Source: Hofstenia miamia
Lineage: Eukaryota > Xenacoelomorpha > Acoela
Length of the DNA stretch: 20,394 nt
Direction: 5' to 3'
Assembly: GCA_004352715.1 (NCBI GenBank)
Contig: SCFE01000059.1
Span: 1,320,348 to 1,340,741, forward strand
Of this stretch, positions 18,380 through 20,394 are shown one piece after another. The notes beneath the pieces are model-generated. The model was given only the letters and a program-made list of their open reading frames with translations. It was not told where the DNA came from and did no database searches. The position numbers and the translations under genes were made by a program. Position 1 is the stretch's first letter, and each line of letters starts with the position of its first letter.

Positions 18380-18630
18380 TTACTTTAATTTTTTGTCAAA
18401 ATGTCTGCCATCTTGTTCTATGCATAACTCACATCTTTTGTGCAGAGTTATAATGGAGTCTTTGCACATATAAGATATTGCTGTTATTAGATTCTTGCAA
18501 TTCAATTGTTCGATCAGGTACAGGTATATTTTAAACTTTTTCCATTAAATAACCCCACAAAAGGTGGCAATAAATTTGGAATTGGCCATCCCTAATACAA
18601 TCAAACTCTCTCTTTTTCTGATAATATTTT
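18380..18630 (-). pseudogene. Mariner-like transposase, C-terminal fragment
   Basis: Minus-strand frames give FCGVI, a stop, WKKF in the place of the family's FFLWGYLK, then IEQLNCKNLITAISYM, then LHKRCELCIEQDGRHF followed by DKKLK and the stop at 18380-18382. The ending R(R/C)..CI...G.HF is the conserved tail of mariner-type transposases, and the preceding I..L...I..A block fits the helix before it. Only about 80 residues remain, and no DDD catalytic residues or terminal repeats are seen. It is a truncated dead copy, distinct from the Tc1-like element 800 bases away. Confidence 0.6.
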
Positions 18631-18763
18631 CCAAAGAAATAATTTTAATTAAAGTCCAATGGTGAAAAATAACAGCCTTCTTTGAAGAAATAGACGCAAT
18701 TTGATTCATTTGCGAAATCGCCCTGATATTTAAAAGGGCACCAAAAATTATTACTGTCTTTAG

Positions 18764-19086
18764 AAACTGAAGAGCCTCCTACATTAGAACGACAAGATAA
18801 TTCCAAAGAGAAGGAAATAGAGGATGAAGCACAAGAATATGTGAACCCAAACTAGTGAATACAGGAGAGTACTATCCCATTGAACAAGAAAACCTCCTCA
18901 GTTGTGAGTGCCACATTGATTCTCTTCAAGGATTCACTGGAATTATAGTTGAAAGGCAGGATGTTGTGTTGGTATTGAACATTATTACACTATATTTTCC
19001 TTTAGTCTGCAATGAATACTTGTGTCAGGTAGTTCAAGAGATTGATGCTTCTCAAATTGCATCTGCTGCTACTTATTTGTGCATTT
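18764..19086 (+). CDS. Coding-like island, unidentified, with one apparent frameshift
   Basis: An acceptor-like TTACTGTCTTTAG ends at 18763. It is followed by an open acidic frame (TLERQDNSKEKEIEDEAQEY) that stops near 18854, and by a second frame, open from about 18828, that reads NTGEYYPIEQENLLSCECH, then DSLQGFTGIIVERQDVVLVL, then PLVCNEYLCQVVQEIDASQI before running into the microsatellite. Composition is far more protein-like than the surroundings. I do not recognise the family. A decayed gene, a transposon ORF or two real exons are all possible. Confidence 0.35.
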
Positions 19087-19114
19087 TATCTATCTATCTA
19101 TCAATTTATCTATC

Positions 19115-19166
<52 letters not shown>

Positions 19167-19180
19167 CATATATATATATA
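19087..19180. repeat. Compound microsatellite, ATCT then TA
   Basis: ATCT tetranucleotides (about 19087-19118) pass into a TA tract with CA interruptions that ends at the Tc1-like element. The right flank of that element is also TA repeat, so the transposon split the tract. Confidence 0.95.
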
Positions 19181-20386
19181 TAGTCTTGGCCAAAAGTGTG
19201 GAACACTTTTTGAAAACACATATTTTTTGATAATTCTTTTATCTAAAACATTTACCAGAAAACTGAAAAATATATTTCTCACTAAAAACACTTTATTAGT
19301 TGACAATAATTTGCAAGTATAATACCTATTTATAAAATAATAACAATTAGTTCACAAACTTTAGTACTTAGTGTGTCTCCCATTCACTGCTAGGCAAGAT
19401 TCAATTCTTCTTTGCATGGACCCAATAAGGCTTTGGAGGTAGTCAAATTTAATATTTTGGGTCCAAACTTGTTTCACCTTTGTTTTAAGGTCTTCCAGCG
19501 ATGCAGGCTGCATGTCTTAAATTTGAATTTTGATATAGTCCAACAAATTCCTCATGCGATTCAGGTCTGGGAAATTCCCTGTCCAGGGGCCCAGTACCTG
19601 AATGCCTTCCTGAGCTAGCAACCTCTTTATGGTTGTTGTCTGATGGAAAGGAGCTCCATCATGTTGAAAGCATTTCAAACTTGCCACATTCATGAAAATA
19701 GGTACCTTGTCTTCCAAAATTTGTTGGTAAACTGTAGAATTTATAGTAGTGTTTGGTGGCATAAACCACAAGCCACGGCGCATATTCATTGATATTCCAC
19801 ACCAAATCATCAGCCTTGGGGACTTTTTGACTGTCGGTAGAAGATATTTTGGGCATAATGCTTCGAGACTGGTTTTTATGCAGGTTTATGGGCTCTAAGT
19901 TTGAACTCTTACTCAGTCGTCTTCTAATAGTTCTGCTGCTTGGTTGGAGACCATCAAAGTTTAATTCAGCAGCAATTTTGGTTGAGGTACCAAAGGGATT
20001 CATTTGAGATTGACGATGAATGCGTTTGTCACCACAAGGGGCGACCTGATCACATTTTGGAAGACAGTGATCCTCTGCAAAGTTTTCACAATACAGCTAT
20101 GTGTTACGTTGTATCTTTCACTTTGTAGCATTCTTCTCTCAAAATAGCTATTTGAGCTCGTATTTTTCTCCATAATTCACGTGTTTTTCCCATCGTGATA
20201 TACTCAAATTAACCACGCAAATAAGGGATATGAGTGTAACATAACCAAAATTATATATTTTTGGGTAAACATAATCTTACTATTTATTTTAATGTACTAG
20301 GTATTTATAGTAGTACAAACATTTATATGAAAAATATTATTAGAATATCAAAAAATATGAAAATGTTCCATACTTTTGGCAGACTA
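19181..20386 (-). mobile_element. Tc1-like transposon, 1206 bp, both ends present
   Basis: The left end TAGTCTTGGCCAAAAGTGTG and the right end, read inward, TAGTCTGCCAAAAGTATGG form terminal inverted repeats that continue imperfectly for about 50 to 60 bases, to a shared ATATTTTTTGAT block. The element is flanked by TA, the Tc1/mariner target, though inside a TA microsatellite the exact duplication cannot be distinguished. The total length is short for a Tc1 element, in keeping with an internal deletion in the transposase. The limits chosen assume that the element begins TAGTCT, in the position of the usual CAGT ends. Confidence 0.85.
19361..20193 (-). pseudogene. Tc1-like transposase, inactivated
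   Basis: Starting at ATG 20191-20193 the protein reads MGKTRELWRKIRAQIAILRE, the usual Tc1 N terminus, then meets a stop. In other frames it continues with SGRP, then NPFGTSTKIAAELNF and SSRTIRRRL (second helix-turn-helix). A one-base shift precedes MIWCGIS, the start of the core. QHDGAPFHQT carries the second catalytic aspartate; in FPDLNRMRN, where Tc1 has NPIEN, the catalytic glutamate is arginine. The ending SMQRRIESCLAVNGRHTKY is typical, with the stop at 19361-19363. The stretch that holds the first catalytic aspartate (SDE motif) is missing, consistent with a deletion of roughly 150 to 250 bases. The copy cannot make active enzyme. Confidence 0.85.
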
Positions 20387-20394
20387 TATATATA

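Noticed and set aside
19042-19306. ORFs rich in I and Y on both strands across the microsatellite
   Set aside because: They are produced by the TA and ATCT repeats, which encode alternating I/Y without stops.
1-20394. CRISPR array, operon or prokaryotic defence system
   Set aside because: No regular short repeats with spacers and no prokaryotic gene organisation; the content is eukaryotic.

Overview
The window looks like intergenic and intronic DNA from an AT-rich invertebrate metazoan. I see no ribosome-binding sites, operons or dense gene layout. There are several degenerate LINE, Tc1, mariner and hAT-type elements, AT microsatellites, isolated exon-like segments with GT/AG splice signals, and scaffold gaps of N. 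The strong AT bias together with a Jockey/CR1-group LINE and Tc1/mariner elements would suit a cnidarian such as Hydra, but the species assignment is an inference, not something I can prove from the sequence.

Layout. 1-3245: AT-rich, no gene seen; it holds a diverged tandem repeat (942-1166), a small GAATATTC palindromic cluster (330-390) and a short GC-rich patch near 673-708. 3250-3640: a likely minus-strand exon, interrupted by a 121-base N gap whose two flanks are the same 30 bases. 4800-5420: a GCGGT-motif-rich repeat with a single-N junction between two near-identical copies. 5681-5765: a short plus-strand exon candidate with good splice signals at both ends. 6085-6225: a minus-strand LINE tail. 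6451-6658: a clean hAT-type MITE with an 8-bp target duplication. 7500-8067: a broken Gag-like CCHC reading frame, cut by a 679-base gap. 8747-9510: unassigned sequence with one weak minus-strand ORF. 9511-10510: a 1000-base gap. 10511-11610: unassigned sequence with a small GC-richer hairpin region and a possible terminal exon. 11614-13584: a 985-bp segment present twice, apparently without a difference, joined by a single N. 14050-16260: a minus-strand non-LTR retrotransposon carcass (ORF1-like, endonuclease remnant, reverse transcriptase). 16408-17060: a TA microsatellite, an 83-bp palindrome and a 161-codon ORF of unknown meaning. 17492-20386: a dense transposon cluster made of a 414-bp hAT-type MITE, a 196-bp foldback element, a mariner transposase tail and a complete but dead Tc1-like element inside a TA microsatellite.

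The genes do not form a pathway. The recognisable coding sequence is nearly all from dead mobile elements. The few exon candidates (3250-3640 minus; 5681-5765, 11343-11398 and 18764-19086 plus) are not recognisable as known proteins and lie on both strands, so they cannot all belong to one gene. The most informative observations are several newly delimited small transposons with visible target duplications, and three places where the assembly appears to have failed to merge overlapping or allelic contig ends. I found no convincing new biological system.
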